Shown here: piece by piece, positions 15,729 to 24,788 of the stretch
Layout of the letters: the number at the start of each line of letters is the position of its first letter
Numbering within the stretch: position 1 is the stretch's first letter
Assembly (NCBI RefSeq): GCF_003693265.1
Contig: NZ_RDRE01000006.1
Span: 62,001 to 126,000 of the forward strand
Reading direction: 5' to 3'
Source: Corynebacterium gottingense
Lineage (GTDB): Bacteria; Actinomycetota; Actinomycetes; Mycobacteriales; Mycobacteriaceae
DNA length: 64,000 nt
Position numbers and translations under genes: made by a program
The notes under the pieces: model-generated
Databases searched by the model: none
What the model was told of the DNA's origin: nothing
What the model saw: only the letters and a program-made list of their open reading frames with translations

Positions 15729-18569
15729 TTGGATTACATCTCCCGTCATATTGGCCCCGACCAGAGCGAGCAGCGGAAAATGCTGGACGCGCTGGGTTAC
15801 GAGTCGCTGGACGCCCTGATCAGTGCGGCGGTGCCGAAGGGCATCCTCGCTGACGGGCCGCTGCAGCTGCCGCAGGCGCTCACGGAGTACGAGGCGCAGG
15901 ACCGCCTGCGCGAGATCGCAAGCCAGAACACCGTGCTCAAGGCCTTCTACGGCCAGGGCTACAACTCCACGCTCACCCCGCCGGTGATCCGCCGCGGCGT
16001 GATCGAGGACGCCGGGTGGTACACCGCCTACACCCCGTACCAGCCGGAAATCTCCCAGGGACGCCTGGAGGCGCTGCTCAACTTCCAGACCATGGTGCAG
16101 GACCTCACCGGCCTGGACATTGCCAACGCTTCGCTGCTGGACGAGGCCTCCGCCGCCGCCGAGGCCGTCGGCCTCATGTCGCGCGCGGTGCGCAAGGGAC
16201 GCAGGGTGCTTCTCGACGCCCGCCTGCACCCCCAAGTCATTACCGTCGCGGCAGAGCGCGCCCGCGCCATCGACCTCGAGGTGGAGGTCGCTGACCTTTC
16301 CGAGGGCGTGGTTGGCGAGGACCTCGTCGGCGCCGTGCTGGCCTACCCGGGCACCGAGGGCGACATCGCGGACCCGCGCCCGGTTATCGAGGCGATCCAC
16401 GAACGCGGCGGCCTCGTCACCGTTGATGCCGACATCCTCGCGCTGACCGTGCTGGAGTCGCCGGGTGAGCTTGGTGCTGACATCGCGATCGGCTCCTCCC
16501 AGCGCTTCGGCGTCCCGCTGTTCTACGGCGGCCCGCACGCTGCCTTCATGGCGGTGCCGGAGAAGCTCAAGCGCCAGCTGCCGGGCCGCCTGGTCGGCGT
16601 GTCCAAGGACGCCGAGGGCTTTCCCGCCTACCGCCTCGCACTGCAGACGCGCGAGCAGCACATCCGTCGCGAGCGCGCCACCTCCAACATTTGCACCGCC
16701 CAGGCGCTGCTGGCTGTGGCGGCCTCCATGTACGCGGTCTATCACGGCCCCGCCGGCCTGACCGAGATCGCGCGCACCGTCCACGACTTCGCCGCGCGCT
16801 TCGCCGCAGGTGTGGAGGTCGCCGGCGCGCGCGTCAAGCACGCGCACTTCTTCGACACGGTGGCGGTTGAGGTGTCGGACGCGCAGGGGGTCGTCGATAA
16901 GCTTGCCCAGGCCGGCTACCTCGTGCGCTCCATCGACGCGACCACCGTGGGCGTGTCCTTCGGCGAGGACACCTCCGAGGCCGACCTTGCGGCACTCCTC
17001 GACGCGTTCGGCGCCACCGCGCCCGAGTCCGCCGAACCGCGCCTGCCCGAGGCGCTGGAACGCCGTACCGAGTTCCTCACCCACGAGACCTTCAACGCGA
17101 TCCACTCCGAGACGCAAATGATGCGCTACATCCGCACCCTCGGCGACAAGGACCTCGCGCTGGACCGCACGATGATCCCGCTCGGCTCCTGCACGATGAA
17201 GCTCAACCCCACCGCTGGCCTGGAGACCATCACCTGGCCAGAATTCGCCAACGTGCACCCCTTCACCCCGGCCGAATACACGAAGGGCTGGGCCACGCTT
17301 ATCGACGACCTGCGCACCTGGCTCATCAGCATCACCGGCTACGCCGAGGTGTCCCTGCAGCCCAACTCGGGCGCGACCGGCGAGCTCGCCGGCCTGCTCG
17401 CGATCCGCCGCTACCACGTGGCAAACGGCGACACCGAGCGCGACATCTGCTTGATCCCGGCGTCGGCGCACGGGACGAACGCGGCGTCGGCAAGCCTGGC
17501 CAACCTGCGAGTCGTGGTGATCAAGACCGCCGACGACGGCTCGATCGACCTGAACGACCTCGACGCGCAGCTGGAGAAGCACGGCGAGCACGTCGCCGCC
17601 ATCATGCTCACCTACCCGTCGACCCACGGCGTGTACGAGGACACCGTGCGCACCGTGGCCGACAAGGTCCACGCGGCCGGCGGCCAGGTCTACATCGACG
17701 GCGCAAACATGAACGCGCTCACCGGCATCGCGCGCCCCGGCGACTTCGGCGGCGACGTCAGCCACCTCAACCTGCACAAGACCTTCACCATCCCTCACGG
17801 TGGCGGCGGCCCGGGCGTGGGCCCCATCGGTGTGGGCGAACACCTCATCCCCTTCCTGCCCGGTGACGCGAACGTCTCGCTTGAGCAGGCCTCGGCGCCC
17901 GTGCCTGGCGACGCCGGCGTGCCCGTCTCCGCGAGCCTCTACGGCTCCGCGGGCGTGCTGCAGATTTCCTGGGCCTACATCGCCATGAGCGGCGCCGACG
18001 GACTGAAGTCCGCCACCCAGCACGCCGTGCTCGGCGCCAACTACCTCGCTCACCAGCTCAACGAGTACTTCCCGGTGCTCTACACCGGCGACAACGGCAT
18101 GGTGGGCCACGAGTGCATCCTGGACCTGCGCGAGCTGACCGACAAGTCCGGAGTGACCGCAGCGGACGTGGCGAAACGCCTGGTGGACTACGGCTTCCAC
18201 GCGCCGACGCTGTCCTTCCCGGTCGCTGGCACCCTCATGGTCGAGCCGACCGAATCCGAGGACCTGGCCGAGCTGGACCGCTTCGTCGAGGCGATGCGCT
18301 CCATCCACGGCGAGATCCAGGAGATCATCGACGGCCGCGTCGCCTACGAATCCTCCGTGCTGCACCACGCGCCGTTTACCGCCCACTCCGTGGTGCGCTC
18401 CGACTGGCCGTACGAATTCAGCCGCGAGCAGGCGGCCTACCCGGTCGACCGGCTCGTGCACGCGAAGTACTTCCCGCCGGTGCGCCGCATCGACGAGGCG
18501 TACGGCGACCGCAACCTCGTCTGTGCATGCCCGCCGCCGGAAGCCTTTGGCATCAACACCGGCGAATAG
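15729..18569 (+). CDS. gcvP: Glycine dehydrogenase (decarboxylating), P-protein
   Basis: PLP-dependent P-protein of the glycine cleavage system, 946 residues. It decarboxylates glycine and passes the aminomethyl group to lipoyl-GcvH. I chose the TTG at 15729 (MDYISRHIGP) because AAGGAG lies 6 bp upstream; a TTG at 15699 lies in frame without such a site. The full-length enzyme contains both ancestral halves; the PLP lysine is in NLHKTFTIPHGGGGPG near residue 685. Two dispersed motifs (16893 and 17297) lie inside. It is the first gene of a gcvP-gcvT-gcvH operon. The fourth component (Lpd) is not in the window. Confidence 0.95.
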   Translation: MDYISRHIGPDQSEQRKMLDALGYESLDALISAAVPKGILADGPLQLPQALTEYEAQDRLREIASQNTVLKAFYGQGYNSTLTPPVIRRGVIEDAGWYTAYTPYQPEISQGRLEALLNFQTMVQDLTGLDIANASLLDEASAAAEAVGLMSRAVRKGRRVLLDARLHPQVITVAAERARAIDLEVEVADLSEGVVGEDLVGAVLAYPGTEGDIADPRPVIEAIHERGGLVTVDADILALTVLESPGELGADIAIGSSQRFGVPLFYGGPHAAFMAVPEKLKRQLPGRLVGVSKDAEGFPAYRLALQTREQHIRRERATSNICTAQALLAVAASMYAVYHGPAGLTEIARTVHDFAARFAAGVEVAGARVKHAHFFDTVAVEVSDAQGVVDKLAQAGYLVRSIDATTVGVSFGEDTSEADLAALLDAFGATAPESAEPRLPEALERRTEFLTHETFNAIHSETQMMRYIRTLGDKDLALDRTMIPLGSCTMKLNPTAGLETITWPEFANVHPFTPAEYTKGWATLIDDLRTWLISITGYAEVSLQPNSGATGELAGLLAIRRYHVANGDTERDICLIPASAHGTNAASASLANLRVVVIKTADDGSIDLNDLDAQLEKHGEHVAAIMLTYPSTHGVYEDTVRTVADKVHAAGGQVYIDGANMNALTGIARPGDFGGDVSHLNLHKTFTIPHGGGGPGVGPIGVGEHLIPFLPGDANVSLEQASAPVPGDAGVPVSASLYGSAGVLQISWAYIAMSGADGLKSATQHAVLGANYLAHQLNEYFPVLYTGDNGMVGHECILDLRELTDKSGVTAADVAKRLVDYGFHAPTLSFPVAGTLMVEPTESEDLAELDRFVEAMRSIHGEIQEIIDGRVAYESSVLHHAPFTAHSVVRSDWPYEFSREQAAYPVDRLVHAKYFPPVRRIDEAYGDRNLVCACPPPEAFGINTGE
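16893..16902 (+). repeat. Dispersed motif core, exact, in gcvP
   Basis: GTCGATAAGC, translated as VVDKL. Confidence 0.8.
17297..17306 (-). repeat. Dispersed motif core, exact, in gcvP
   Basis: GCTTATCGAC, translated as TLIDD. Confidence 0.8.
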
Positions 18570-18597
18570 TCCCCTCCCACTGAAAGCGAGAACCCTC

Positions 18598-19686
18598 ATG
18601 GCTACCTCTCCCCTGCACGCAGCCCACGAGAAGCTGGGCGCCACGTTTACCGATTTCGGCGGCTGGAACATGCCGCTGAAGTACGGCAACGAGCTCGACG
18701 AGCACCGCGCGGTGCGCAGCGCCGTCGGCATCTTCGACCTCTCCCACATGGGCGAGATCGACGTCAAGGGCCCCGACGCCGCCGCGTTTTTGGACTACGC
18801 CCTGATTTCCAACATGTCCATCCTGAAGGTGGGCAAGGCGAAGTACTCCATGATCGTCGCCGAGGACGGCGGCATCCTGGACGACCTGATCACCTACAAG
18901 ATGGCCGACGACCACTTCATGGTCGTGCCCAACGCTGCCAATACCGCCACCGTGTGGGCCGCATTTGAAGCGCGCAAGGGCGACTTCGACGTTGAGCTGC
19001 GCAACGACTCCGAGGCCTTGGCACTCGTCGCGGTCCAGGGCCCGAATGCGCTCAAGGTCCTCGAGCCTTTGCTCAGCGACGACGCCGACACACTCGCCTA
19101 CTACTCCGGTGCCTGGATGACCCTGCACCCGGCAGGCGGCGGGTCCGTCGAGGTGTTCGTCGCCCGCACCGGCTACACCGGCGAGGACGGCTTCGAGCTG
19201 TTCTGCGCCAACACGGACGCCCAGGCGGTGTGGGACGCCGTGATCGGTTCCGGCACCCCGTGCGGGCTCGCCTCGCGCGACTCGCTGCGCCTCGAAGCAT
19301 CGATGCCGCTTTACGGCCACGAGCTCACCACCAACATCACCCCGGTCGAGGCCGGGATGGGCCGCGCCTTTGCCAAGAAGGAAGCGGACTTTGTGGGCAA
19401 GGACGCGCTGACTGGCCGCGAGCCGTCTGTAGTCATCGCCGGTCTGACCTCCGAGCAGCGCCGCGCCGCGCGCGAGGGCGCGGAGGTGTTCCTGCCGGGC
19501 GCGGAGGAACGCATCGGTGTGGTCACCTCCGGCCAGCCTTCGCCGACGCTGGGCTACCCTGTTGCTCTGGCGCACATCGCGCCCGAGCACGCGGAGGTTG
19601 GCACGGCTGTGGAAATTGACATCCGTGGACGTCGCTATCCGTTTACTATCGTAGAGACCCCGTTTTACTCCCGAAAGGACGCCTAA
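18598..19686 (+). CDS. gcvT: Aminomethyltransferase, T-protein
   Basis: The 362-residue T-protein transfers the aminomethyl carbon from GcvH to tetrahydrofolate, releasing ammonia. Visible family features are FGGWNMPLKYGNELDEHRAVR near residue 19, FDLSHMGEIDVKGPDA near 42-57, ARTGYTGEDGFELF near 183 with the folate-binding region, and SLRLEASMPLYGHEL near 226. The start MATSPLHAAH follows the gcvP stop by 28 bp. The gene is followed by gcvH after one base, so the operon is tightly coupled. Confidence 0.95.
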   Translation: MATSPLHAAHEKLGATFTDFGGWNMPLKYGNELDEHRAVRSAVGIFDLSHMGEIDVKGPDAAAFLDYALISNMSILKVGKAKYSMIVAEDGGILDDLITYKMADDHFMVVPNAANTATVWAAFEARKGDFDVELRNDSEALALVAVQGPNALKVLEPLLSDDADTLAYYSGAWMTLHPAGGGSVEVFVARTGYTGEDGFELFCANTDAQAVWDAVIGSGTPCGLASRDSLRLEASMPLYGHELTTNITPVEAGMGRAFAKKEADFVGKDALTGREPSVVIAGLTSEQRRAAREGAEVFLPGAEERIGVVTSGQPSPTLGYPVALAHIAPEHAEVGTAVEIDIRGRRYPFTIVETPFYSRKDA

Positions 19687-19687
19687 C

Positions 19688-20080
19688 ATGGCACTGCAGA
19701 AGGACTTCTACTACTCCGAGGACCACGAGTGGATCAACGCCACCCCGGACACCGCCGTCGGCGCCACCGTGCGCGTGGGCATTACCAACGTGGCCGCTGA
19801 TCGCCTGGGCGAGATCGTCTTCGCCGAGCTGCCGCAGGTGGGCGACACCGTGACCGCCGGCGAGCACTGCGGCGAGGTCGAGTCCACCAAGTCCGTCTCC
19901 GACCTGTTCTCACCGGTCACCGGCACCGTGACCGCCGTCAACGAGGACATCGACGGCGCCTACGAGGCCATCAACAATGACCCGTACGGCGCAGGCTGGC
20001 TGTTCGAGGTCGAGGTCGAGTCCGTCGGCGAGCTCATGACCGCCGACGAGTACGCCGCAGAGAACGGCGTCGAGGGCTAA
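19688..20080 (+). CDS. gcvH: Glycine cleavage H-protein
   Basis: The 130-residue carrier protein shuttles aminomethyl groups on a lipoyl arm. The lipoylated lysine is in [15 protein letters not shown] near residue 64, and the fold signature [14 protein letters not shown] precedes it. The ATG begins one base after the gcvT stop. LipB (next gene) transfers octanoate to this lysine and LipA inserts sulfur, so the neighbours act directly on this product. Confidence 0.96.
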   Translation: MALQKDFYYSEDHEWINATPDTAVGATVRVGITNVAADRLGEIVFAELPQVGDTVTAGEHCGEVESTKSVSDLFSPVTGTVTAVNEDIDGAYEAINNDPYGAGWLFEVEVESVGELMTADEYAAENGVEG

Positions 20081-20103
20081 ACACCCACCACTTCACGCGG
20101 GGC

Positions 20104-20109
20104 TAGAAT
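20104..20109 (+). promoter_or_regulatory. Putative -10 of lipB
   Basis: TAGAAT ends 8 bp before the lipB ATG with no ribosome-binding site between, consistent with a leaderless lipB transcript in addition to read-through from gcvH. Confidence 0.5.
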
Positions 20110-20117
20110 GCGAAAGC

Positions 20118-20906
20118 ATGACTGCCCCGCGTGACCCATTTTTCCCCGCCGACAAATCCATCCGCGCCGACGCCGCCACCCCGCTCGAGGTGCGCGAGCT
20201 CGGCGTCGTGCCGTACCAGGAGGCATGGGACCTGCAGGCAGAGCTCGCGACAAAGCGCGCGAAGGGCGAGGTCGGCGACACCGTGCTCGTACTCGAGCAC
20301 CCCTCCACGTTCACCGCGGGCAAGCGCACGCAGCCCGAGGACATGCCCGACGCCGACTACCCCGTCCCCGTGGTCAACGTGGACCGCGGCGGGCGCATCA
20401 CGTGGCACGGCGAGGGCCAGCTCGTGGTCTACCCCATCATCAAGCTCGCCGAGCCCGTCGACGTGGTGGATTACGTGCGCCGCCTGGAAGAGGCGCTCAT
20501 TGAGACGGTCCGCGAGGCGGGCGTGACCACCGCCGGCCGCATCGACGGGCGCTCCGGCGTCTGGGTCCCCCACACCACGCGCGCCGCCGACCCGTCGGCA
20601 CCGACGCGCGACCGCAAAATCGCGGCCCTGGGAATCCGCATCACCCGTGGCGTCACCATGCACGGGCTGAGCCTCAATTGTGACAACACGCTCGCCCACT
20701 ACGCGCACATCGTCGCCTGCGGCATTGACGACGCCGACGTGACCACCATGAGTCTGGAGTTGGGGAGGGACACGCGGGCGTCGGCAATCGCCCCAAGGCT
20801 TCTCCACCACCTCGACCGCGCGCTGTCCGGCGAGCTCACGGTGGCTAACCACACCTTCGCCTCGGCGCCGGATCCCACGAAGGGGCTGAAGAAGCGACCG
20901 CGGTAA
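20118..20906 (+). CDS. lipB: Octanoyl-[acyl-carrier-protein]:protein octanoyltransferase
   Basis: The 262-residue LipB moves octanoyl from ACP to the lipoyl-domain lysine of H-protein or E2. Motifs are [15 protein letters not shown] near residue 55, [17 protein letters not shown] near 93, and [20 protein letters not shown] with the catalytic lysine and, about 25 residues on, the cysteine of VACGI (catalytic thioester Cys). The sequence after the catalytic region is slightly longer than in E. coli, as usual in actinobacteria. It is followed by lipA, forming the endogenous lipoate pathway. Confidence 0.95.
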   Translation: MTAPRDPFFPADKSIRADAATPLEVRELGVVPYQEAWDLQAELATKRAKGEVGDTVLVLEHPSTFTAGKRTQPEDMPDADYPVPVVNVDRGGRITWHGEGQLVVYPIIKLAEPVDVVDYVRRLEEALIETVREAGVTTAGRIDGRSGVWVPHTTRAADPSAPTRDRKIAALGIRITRGVTMHGLSLNCDNTLAHYAHIVACGIDDADVTTMSLELGRDTRASAIAPRLLHHLDRALSGELTVANHTFASAPDPTKGLKKRPR

Positions 20907-20940
20907 CGCAGCGCTTGACACGTCAGTTAACGTAGAAAAC

Positions 20941-21984
20941 GTGACTGTAGCACCAGATGGCAGAAAGCTCCTCCGAATCGAAAAGCGCAACGCGCAAACC
21001 CCCATCGAGTCCAAACCGCGGTGGATCCGCAACCAGGTCAAAACGGGGCCCGAGTACGAGGACATGAAACAAAAGGTGAAGGGCGCAGGCCTGCACACCG
21101 TGTGCCAGGAAGCCGGCTGCCCCAACATCCACGAATGCTGGGAATCCCGCGAGGCGACCTTCCTCATCGGCGGCTCCCGCTGCTCCCGCCGCTGCGATTT
21201 CTGCGACATCGCCTCCGGCAAGCCCGACCCGCTGGACCGCGACGAGCCGCGCCGCGTAGCCGAAGAGGTCCGCGGCATGAACCTGAACTACTCCACCATC
21301 ACCGGCGTGACCCGCGACGACCTTGAGGACGAAGGCGCGTGGCTCTACGCCGAGGTCGTGCGCAAGATCCACGAGCTCAACCCACACACCGGTGTGGAGA
21401 ACCTCACCCCGGACTTCTCCGGCAAGCCGGACCTGCTCCAGGAGGTCTTCGAGGCCCGCCCCGAGGTTTTCGCGCACAACGTGGAGACCGTGCCGCGCAT
21501 CTTCAAGCGCATCCGCCCCGCGTTCCGCTACGACCGTTCGCTGGACGTGATCCGTCAGGCGCGCGACTTCGGGCTGATTACCAAGTCCAACCTCATCCTC
21601 GGCATGGGCGAGACCCGCGAGGAAATCCTCGAGGCCTTGCAGGACCTGCACGATGCCGGCACCGACATCATCACGATCACCCAGTACCTGCGCCCCGGCC
21701 CGACCTACCACCCGATCGACCGCTGGGTGAAGCCGGAGGAGTTCATCGAATACCGCGACGCCGCCTACGACATGGGCTTCGCCGCCGTCATGTCCGGCCC
21801 GCTCGTGCGTTCCTCCTACCGCGCCGGCAAGCTCTACGTCCAGGCGATGGAGCACCACGGCCGCGAACTGCCCGAGAACCTCAAGCACCTCAAGGAGACC
21901 TCGCAGGGCGAAACGACGCAGGAGGCGTCGACCCTGCTGAAGAAGTACGGCCCGTCGAAGGACCACCCCGTGGTCACGCGCTAA
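20941..21984 (+). CDS. lipA: Lipoyl synthase
   Basis: Radical-SAM enzyme, 347 residues, inserting two sulfurs into protein-bound octanoyl groups. The radical-SAM cluster motif CSRRCDFCD is near residue 81. The auxiliary cluster cysteines are in [12 protein letters not shown] near 55, and the C-terminal RSSYRAG motif provides the serine ligand near 295. The GTG start is 34 bp after lipB. Together with lipB it serves GcvH and the E2 protein encoded next door. Confidence 0.96.
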   Translation: MTVAPDGRKLLRIEKRNAQTPIESKPRWIRNQVKTGPEYEDMKQKVKGAGLHTVCQEAGCPNIHECWESREATFLIGGSRCSRRCDFCDIASGKPDPLDRDEPRRVAEEVRGMNLNYSTITGVTRDDLEDEGAWLYAEVVRKIHELNPHTGVENLTPDFSGKPDLLQEVFEARPEVFAHNVETVPRIFKRIRPAFRYDRSLDVIRQARDFGLITKSNLILGMGETREEILEALQDLHDAGTDIITITQYLRPGPTYHPIDRWVKPEEFIEYRDAAYDMGFAAVMSGPLVRSSYRAGKLYVQAMEHHGRELPENLKHLKETSQGETTQEASTLLKKYGPSKDHPVVTR

Positions 21985-21995
21985 GCGCTGCTTCA

Positions 21996-22026
21996 CGCCC
22001 GCCTCACCGGCGGGCGTTTCTTTTTG
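21996..22026 (+). terminator. Rho-independent terminator after lipA
   Basis: CGCCCGCC and GGCGGGCG form the stem and are followed by TTTCTTTTTG, a good T-tract for the plus strand. Confidence 0.85.
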
Positions 22027-22058
22027 CTTGCCCGGGGCGTGCCATTAACATTGGCGAC

Positions 22059-22847
22059 ATGGCGAAGCAGGATGACAAGGCCGCAGCGAAGGCCGCGAAG
22101 AAGGAAGAGCGCGCCGCGAAGCGCGCGAAGAGCAAGCAGACGCGCAGCCAGGTGTGGCAGGCGTTCAAGATGCAAAAGGAGCGCGACAAGGCGCTCATCC
22201 CCATCATGCTGGGTTCGGTGCTCGGCGTGGGCCTGCTGTTCTTCCTCATCGGCCTGCTCTGGAGCGGCCAGTGGTTCATGCTGGTCATCGGCCTGCTGCT
22301 GGGTGCTGTGCTGGCGATGTGGCTGTTCTCCCGCCGCCTGGAGAAGTCCATGTACGACGAGGTTGGCGACACCCCGGGCGCAGCGGGCTGGACCCTGGAA
22401 AACATGCGCAACACCATGGGCATCGTCTGGCTGACCAAGAACGGCGTCCAGGCCAACACCCACATGGACACCATCCACCGCGTCGTGGGCAACCCCGGCG
22501 TCGTGCTGGTTGGAGAGGGCAACCGGAACCGCCTCAAGCCGATGATGGCGAAGGAACACAAGCGCGTCGACCGCCTCCTGGCCGGCGTGCCGATCCACGA
22601 GGTCTACGCCGGCGACGGCGAGGACCAGGTTCCCGTCCGTGACCTGCAGAAGCACCTGCTGAAGCTGCCGAAGAACTACAAGAAGGACGAGGTCTACTCC
22701 CTCAACGCCAAGCTTGAGGCGATGGATAACCGCAAGGGCCCCGGCCAGGTCGCCGGGATGCCGGGCGGCCCAATGCCTCGTCAGGCACAGAACATGGCGG
22801 GTATGAACCGCCGCATGCGCCGCATGCAGCAGCGCAAGGGTAAGTAG
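22059..22847 (+). CDS. DUF4191 membrane protein
   Basis: The 262-residue protein has a Lys/Ala/Arg-rich N-terminus (about 1-45). Two membrane helices (about 50-70 and 75-95), a cytoplasmic domain with GIVWLTKNGVQANTHMDTIHRVVG and GVVLVGEGNRNRLKPM, and a Met/Arg-rich tail follow. This is the actinobacterial DUF4191 family, regularly found just after lipA. Its function is not established. The tail MNRRMRRMQQRKGK is strongly basic and could bind nucleic acid or lipid headgroups. Confidence 0.88.
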   Translation: MAKQDDKAAAKAAKKEERAAKRAKSKQTRSQVWQAFKMQKERDKALIPIMLGSVLGVGLLFFLIGLLWSGQWFMLVIGLLLGAVLAMWLFSRRLEKSMYDEVGDTPGAAGWTLENMRNTMGIVWLTKNGVQANTHMDTIHRVVGNPGVVLVGEGNRNRLKPMMAKEHKRVDRLLAGVPIHEVYAGDGEDQVPVRDLQKHLLKLPKNYKKDEVYSLNAKLEAMDNRKGPGQVAGMPGGPMPRQAQNMAGMNRRMRRMQQRKGK

Positions 22848-22875
22848 AGCGACCGGGCGGCTACCGGATACGATC

Positions 22876-24180
22876 ATGCGAATCGACCACACGCACCACG
22901 GCAGCGACGAGCACTTCGGCATGGGCGTAGAGGCCAGCACGGCGCTGCGCTTCGGCTCAATGCTGCTGACCTCCGGCGCGCCCGCCTACCGAGTCATCCG
23001 CGCCGTGAAGCGGTGCGCCCGCGCGCTCGGCTTCGACCACGCGGACGTCATCGTCGGGCTCGACACGCTCACCTGTACGTTCCACCGCGGCGAGCGGTTC
23101 CGCACCCTCGCCGCCGTGCTCCCGGTGCCCGGCGTGAACGCCTCGCGCATTGAGGCGCTGGAAAACTTTAGCCGCCACGAGCTGCACCACTACGCCACCG
23201 CCGAGGAAGTCAACGCGCTTCTCGACGACATCGAGCACATCCACACCCCTCGCTGGAGCCCCCTCGTGGCGTCGCTCGCCGCGGGCCTGGCGTGTGGCGG
23301 GTTCGCGATCCTCAACCGCTTCTCCCTGCTCACCGCAGTGCTGGTGGTGATCGCTGCGGGCGTCGGCCAGTTCGTGCGCCAGCGCCTGGCGCACAAGCGA
23401 TTCCTCCAGCTCGGCGTGGTGATGATCGCCGGCGCCGTCTCCACCATCCTCTTCCTGCTGTTGTCGCTCCTCGTGCCGGGCGCGGACACGCAGCTCTCCG
23501 CCGGCTTCGTCGCCGCGATCCTCTACCTCATCCCCGGCTTCCCGCTGTTCGTGGCGCTCAATGACCTGTCGCGCTTCGACTTCAGCGCCGGCATCCCCCG
23601 GCTGTTCTACGCGCTCGAAGTGATCGTGGCCATGATGCTCACCGTCGCCGTGATCGCCATGATCACCAGCGCTCCCCCGCCGCCGCACATCGCCGCGGAG
23701 CCGGAGCTCGGGTTCTACCTCGCCGCAGCCGTCGCCAGCTTCTTCAGTATCGGCGGCTTTGCCATCCTCTTCAACGCCTCACGGCGCATGGCGCTCCTCG
23801 CCGCGACGCTCGGCACGGTCGCTAACATCCTGCGACTCGTCCTCCTCCACGCCGACATGCGGTACTTCCTCGCGTGCTTCCTCGGCACGCTCACCATCGG
23901 CATTCTCGGCCGCTGGCTCGGGCAGCACTTCCACGTCCCGCGCTCCACGGTCACCATCCCCGCGACCGTCGTGATGATCCCCGGCACCACGATCTACGCC
24001 GCGATGCAGGAGCTGACCAGCGGCGACGTCACCGGCGGCATCAGCGCCACCACCGAGGTCGTCCTCGCGGTGCTCTTCCTCTCCGGCGGGCTTACCGTCG
24101 CCCGCCTCATCACAGACCGCAATTGGGCGTTCCAGCACCACATCGACTTCCGCGAAAACCTCGGCGGCACGCCGGGCTAG
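22876..24180 (+). CDS. thrE: ThrE-type threonine/serine exporter
   Basis: The 434-residue membrane protein has a soluble N-terminal region containing LRFGSMLLTSGAPAYRVIRAV and VIVGLDTLTCTFHRGERFRTL, followed by about ten hydrophobic helices. The middle and end (LIPGFPLFVALNDLSRFDF, ATVVMIPGTTIYAAMQELT) match the ThrE/DUF1212-DUF3815 architecture of amino acid exporters first described in C. glutamicum. It would export threonine and serine driven by the proton gradient. The ATG lies 28 bp after the DUF4191 gene. A paralogue could exist elsewhere, so the gene symbol is provisional. Confidence 0.85.
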   Translation: MRIDHTHHGSDEHFGMGVEASTALRFGSMLLTSGAPAYRVIRAVKRCARALGFDHADVIVGLDTLTCTFHRGERFRTLAAVLPVPGVNASRIEALENFSRHELHHYATAEEVNALLDDIEHIHTPRWSPLVASLAAGLACGGFAILNRFSLLTAVLVVIAAGVGQFVRQRLAHKRFLQLGVVMIAGAVSTILFLLLSLLVPGADTQLSAGFVAAILYLIPGFPLFVALNDLSRFDFSAGIPRLFYALEVIVAMMLTVAVIAMITSAPPPPHIAAEPELGFYLAAAVASFFSIGGFAILFNASRRMALLAATLGTVANILRLVLLHADMRYFLACFLGTLTIGILGRWLGQHFHVPRSTVTIPATVVMIPGTTIYAAMQELTSGDVTGGISATTEVVLAVLFLSGGLTVARLITDRNWAFQHHIDFRENLGGTPG

Positions 24181-24182
24181 TC

Positions 24183-24195
24183 GCTTATCGACGCC
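24183..24195 (-). repeat. Dispersed motif, exact, intergenic
   Basis: GCTTATCGACGCC followed by CCC, in the 30-bp gap between convergent thrE and the RDD gene. Confidence 0.85.
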
Positions 24196-24210
24196 CCCAC
24201 TTCCCCCTTC

Positions 24211-24672
24211 TCAGCCGCGGATCACCGTCGTGTTCGTCGCCCGGTCGTGCATACCGCGGCCGTCCGCATCCACGATCGCGGCCGGGAACACGAACCCGGT
24301 CAGGACGGTGCGCAGCGCGGCGCGCCAGAGGCCGACGGGCTCGGTGGCGTCGACCCGCGCGACACCCATGCCCAGCATGGCCATCCCCGGCGTGCGGGCC
24401 ATGAGCCAACCGGTGAGGATGCCCAGGACGATCCAGACGAGGTAGGTCAGTGTGGCGGTGTCTCCCAACGCATCCGTGGTGGCGGTAATCAGCGTCGCGA
24501 TCGCCCACGCGAGGACCCAGTCGATGAGGACTCCGCCCGCGCGCCGCATTACCGACGCCTGCGAGCCCGGCCCCTCCGCCGGCAGCCCCAACGTCTGCCC
24601 TGGGTACTCCGGTGTGCCGCCGAACTGGTTCGGCATTTCCGGGCCTTCGCGCCAACTCTTCGATCCTGCCAT
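24211..24672 (-). CDS. RDD family membrane protein
   Basis: The 153-residue protein starts MAGSKSWREGPEMPNQFGG, has a short Pro/Gly-rich cytoplasmic N-terminus, then an RDD domain: ASVMRRAGGVLIDWVLAW, a second helix (TYLVWIVLGILTGWLM), PGMAMLGMGVARVD and a third helix. The Arg and Asp positions that name the family are present. Function unknown. An RDD gene upstream of glnA is common in this lineage. It is divergent from glnA1 and convergent with thrE, with a dispersed motif in the short gap. Confidence 0.85.
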   Translation of the reverse strand: MAGSKSWREGPEMPNQFGGTPEYPGQTLGLPAEGPGSQASVMRRAGGVLIDWVLAWAIATLITATTDALGDTATLTYLVWIVLGILTGWLMARTPGMAMLGMGVARVDATEPVGLWRAALRTVLTGFVFPAAIVDADGRGMHDRATNTTVIRG

Positions 24673-24745
24673 GGTGACCAAGCCTAGCTGCGCCGCGCGA
24701 GCCACGAAAATGGGCGGGGTACGCGACCTCGGCGGGGCATTCGAC

Positions 24746-24751
24746 TAAACT
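24746..24751 (+). promoter_or_regulatory. Putative -10 of glnA1
   Basis: TAAACT lies 37 bp upstream of the GTG start, with AAGGAG at about 24777-24782 as ribosome-binding site. I see no obvious AmtR-type operator nearby. Confidence 0.45.
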
Positions 24752-24788
24752 TTGTGTGGTTCACATTGTCGCCGTAAGGAGATAGCAC

